This document shows, piece by piece, positions 4,921-6,567 of a DNA stretch of 6,567 nucleotides (position 1 is the first letter of the stretch; each line of letters starts with the position of its first letter). A program made the position numbers and the translations under genes. The notes beneath the pieces were generated by a model. That model had not been told where the DNA came from and searched no databases. It was given only the letters and a program-made list of their open reading frames with translations. Location: NCBI GenBank assembly GCA_035761505.1, contig DASTQX010000101.1:1-6567 (forward strand). The letters run 5' to 3'. The DNA is from JAIVJM01 sp035761505 (GTDB taxonomy: Bacteria; Acidobacteriota; Blastocatellia; Pyrinomonadales; Pyrinomonadaceae).

Positions 4921-6522
4921 ATGTCTCATACTTTTTCGCGCCGAAACTTTCTCCGCACCGGCCTCTACGGCGTCGCGGGCGCGACCCTGCTCGGCCCCGG
5001 CGTCCTGCGCACGGCGCGCGCCGCGCATAGCGAACCGGTCGAGGCTGTTATCGTCGGCAGTGGTTTCGGCGGCGCGGTCGCGGCGCTCAGGCTCGCGCGC
5101 GCGGGCGTCCGCACGGTGCTGTTGGAGCGCGGGCGGCGCTGGCCCGTCACGGCGTCGCAGGACACCTTCGCCACGCTGCGCAACCCGGACGGGCGCGCGG
5201 GCTGGCTCCGCTCGGACGCGCCCGTCGGCGCGACCACGCCCATTGACGTGTACACGGGCGTGTTGGAGCGAACCGACGAGGAAGGCATCTCCGTTTTTGC
5301 GGGGGCGGGCGTCGGCGGCGGCTCGCTCGTCTATAACGGCGTCACGTATCAGCCGACGCGCCCGCTCTTCGACCGCGTTTTCGGCGGCGCGCTCGACTAC
5401 GACGAGATGGCCGACGTGTACTACCCGCGCGTGCGCGAAATTTTACAGCCGTCGCAAATCCCCGCCGACATCCTCGCCTCGGACTTCTACCTCGGCACGC
5501 GTCGCTTCCTCGAAGAGGCCGCCAACGCCGGGCTGCCGTCGCGCCTGCTCGACCTGAACGTTGACTGGAACGTCATCCGCGAAGAGGTGCAGGGCTTGCG
5601 CGTCCCTTCGGCCATCAACGGCGAGTTCTGGTATGGCAACAACAGCGGCTTCAAGAACAGCCTCGACAAGAACTATCTGGCCGACGCCGAGGCCACGGGG
5701 ATGCTCGAAATCCTCCCGCTCCACGTCGTCACCGACATCGAGGACGCGCCCGGCCACCGCTACACGGTGAAGTGCAAGCAGATAGACGAGTCGGGGACGA
5801 CCTTGCGCGAGGTCGAGTTCAACTGCCGCCATCTCTTCCTCGCCGCGGGCTCGGTCGGCACGAGCAAGATGCTGGTCAAGGCGCGCGACAAGGGGACGCT
5901 CAAAAAACTCAACCGGCACGTCGGCGAAGTCTGGGGCAACAACGGCGACTTCTTCGGGATGCAGATCGGCTTGCCTCCGACGAACCCAAGTCAGGGCGGC
6001 CCGGCGGCGAGCGCCATCGAGCACCACGACAACCCGTTCGGCCCGACCGTGCTCCTCCAGTTCCCGCAGTGGGACGAGACGCGCGAGGGCGCTCTGCTCT
6101 CGCTCGGCATGGGCATCGCCCCGCCGCGCGGGTCGTTCCGCTACGACGCGGCGACCGATGCGGTCAAGCTCTCATGGCCCGGCTCAGACCCGGAGATCGC
6201 GGGCGTCAACGTGGCCGCCGCGCACACATACGACGTGCTCAATCAGGCCAACACCAACGAGCAGTACCAGCCCTCGACGGCCTTCGTCGCGGGCGGCGCG
6301 ACGGCTCATCCTCTGGGCGGGGCCGTCATTGGTCGCGCCTGCGACTCCCGTGGACGCGTCCGAGGTTACAAGAACCTCTACGTCGTGGACGGCGCGCTCA
6401 TCCCCGGCGCGACCGGCTGCGCCAATCCCTCCTTCACCATCGCCGCGCTCGCCGAGCGCTGCATGGACGCCCTCGTCCCCGAAGTCATTGACGAGCGCTC
6501 GAAGGTCTTGAGCGCCGCCTGA
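4921..6522 (+). CDS. Tat-exported FAD-dependent GMC oxidoreductase, cholesterol-oxidase-like
   Basis: This is a complete protein of 533 residues, the usual size for secreted class I (non-covalent FAD) cholesterol oxidases, which oxidise a 3-beta-hydroxysterol with O2. The N-terminus has a Tat signal: SRRNFL at 6-11, hydrophobic 14-29, and cleavage after the A-R-A at 32-34. FAD-binding GxGxxG is G46-S-G48-F-G-G51, with E69 (VLLERG) likely binding the ribose. Other family signatures are GVGGGSLVYNG (130-140), YGNNSGFKNSLDK (238-250), LAAGSVGTSKMLV (307-319), VGEVWGNNG (334-342), AHPLGG (462-467) and NLYVVDGALIPG (485-496). H463 and N502 match the catalytic His447 and Asn485 of Streptomyces/Brevibacterium cholesterol oxidase. 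The residue aligned with Glu361 appears to be L379, with Q380 next to it, so sterol isomerase activity is doubtful. The ATG at 4921 is preferred over 4894 because AGGAGG sits 8 nt before it and it places the twin arginines at the N-terminus. The true substrate (sterol, hopanoid or another alcohol) is not known. The gene diverges from the propeller gene. Confidence 0.93.
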   Translation: MSHTFSRRNFLRTGLYGVAGATLLGPGVLRTARAAHSEPVEAVIVGSGFGGAVAALRLARAGVRTVLLERGRRWPVTASQDTFATLRNPDGRAGWLRSDAPVGATTPIDVYTGVLERTDEEGISVFAGAGVGGGSLVYNGVTYQPTRPLFDRVFGGALDYDEMADVYYPRVREILQPSQIPADILASDFYLGTRRFLEEAANAGLPSRLLDLNVDWNVIREEVQGLRVPSAINGEFWYGNNSGFKNSLDKNYLADAEATGMLEILPLHVVTDIEDAPGHRYTVKCKQIDESGTTLREVEFNCRHLFLAAGSVGTSKMLVKARDKGTLKKLNRHVGEVWGNNGDFFGMQIGLPPTNPSQGGPAASAIEHHDNPFGPTVLLQFPQWDETREGALLSLGMGIAPPRGSFRYDAATDAVKLSWPGSDPEIAGVNVAAAHTYDVLNQANTNEQYQPSTAFVAGGATAHPLGGAVIGRACDSRGRVRGYKNLYVVDGALIPGATGCANPSFTIAALAERCMDALVPEVIDERSKVLSAA

Positions 6523-6556
6523 CGCGGGTTCAGCACTTCGAGTTTTTCGTTCGGGC

Positions 6557-6564
6557 GGAGGGAG
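6557..6564 (+). promoter_or_regulatory. Possible ribosome binding site of a downstream gene
   Basis: GGAGGGAG lies three bases before the window end and 34 bases after the oxidoreductase stop codon. No terminator hairpin lies in between. If a start codon follows just outside the window, the two genes would form an operon. This rests on one purine-rich string only. Confidence 0.3.
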
Positions 6565-6567
6565 CGA

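Noticed and set aside
4548..5030. Overlapping small ORFs on both strands (minus 4548-4790, minus 4600-4794, plus 4617-5030)
   Set aside because: They show no convincing ribosome binding site or family resemblance, and they conflict with each other and with the oxidoreductase start. A degraded gene fragment cannot be excluded.
5443..6027. Minus-strand ORF of 194 codons inside the oxidoreductase gene
   Set aside because: It is an antisense shadow of a gene with clear FAD, His and Asn motifs. It has no ribosome binding site or recognisable product.

Overview
The window comes from a GC-rich bacterial chromosome or metagenomic contig. The best guess is Acidobacteriota, probably the class Blastocatellia. 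This is inferred from the large secreted minus-strand protein. It carries propeller repeats joined by Pro/Thr linkers, a carboxypeptidase-regulatory-like beta domain, a Calx-beta domain and a DUF4214 domain of the type written 'FVRQHYADFLNREPDAGGLA', a combination I associate with that group. No rRNA or housekeeping marker is present to confirm it.

Layout. Positions 1-4146 (minus strand) form one uninterrupted open frame of 1382 codons. It starts at 4146 and runs off the left edge. It encodes a signal peptide, three tandem homologous units of about 310 residues (each readable as a seven-bladed beta-propeller), Pro-Thr linkers after each unit, and C-terminal beta-sandwich and DUF4214 domains. 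Because no stop codon lies in the window, this gene is easily missed and is covered by many spurious antisense and out-of-frame ORFs. Positions 4147-4920 are a 774-bp divergent intergenic region. It holds a near-consensus sigma70-type promoter reading left, an operator-like dyad over its -35 box, a leader of about 245 nt with a strong bulged hairpin, an AT-rich island bounded by a 10-bp inverted repeat, and a perfect 8-bp-stem palindrome. Positions 4921-6522 (plus strand) encode a complete 533-residue Tat-exported FAD-dependent GMC oxidoreductase of the cholesterol-oxidase type. The last 45 bases hold a possible ribosome binding site for a further gene.

The two genes are divergently transcribed and both products are predicted to be exported: the propeller protein unfolded through Sec, and the flavoenzyme folded with its cofactor through Tat. 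Nothing in the sequence proves a shared function. The most notable points are the triplicated propeller with mosaic DNA identity between units, the well-formed promoter/dyad/leader arrangement, and the apparent loss of the cholesterol-oxidase catalytic glutamate in an otherwise well-conserved active site.
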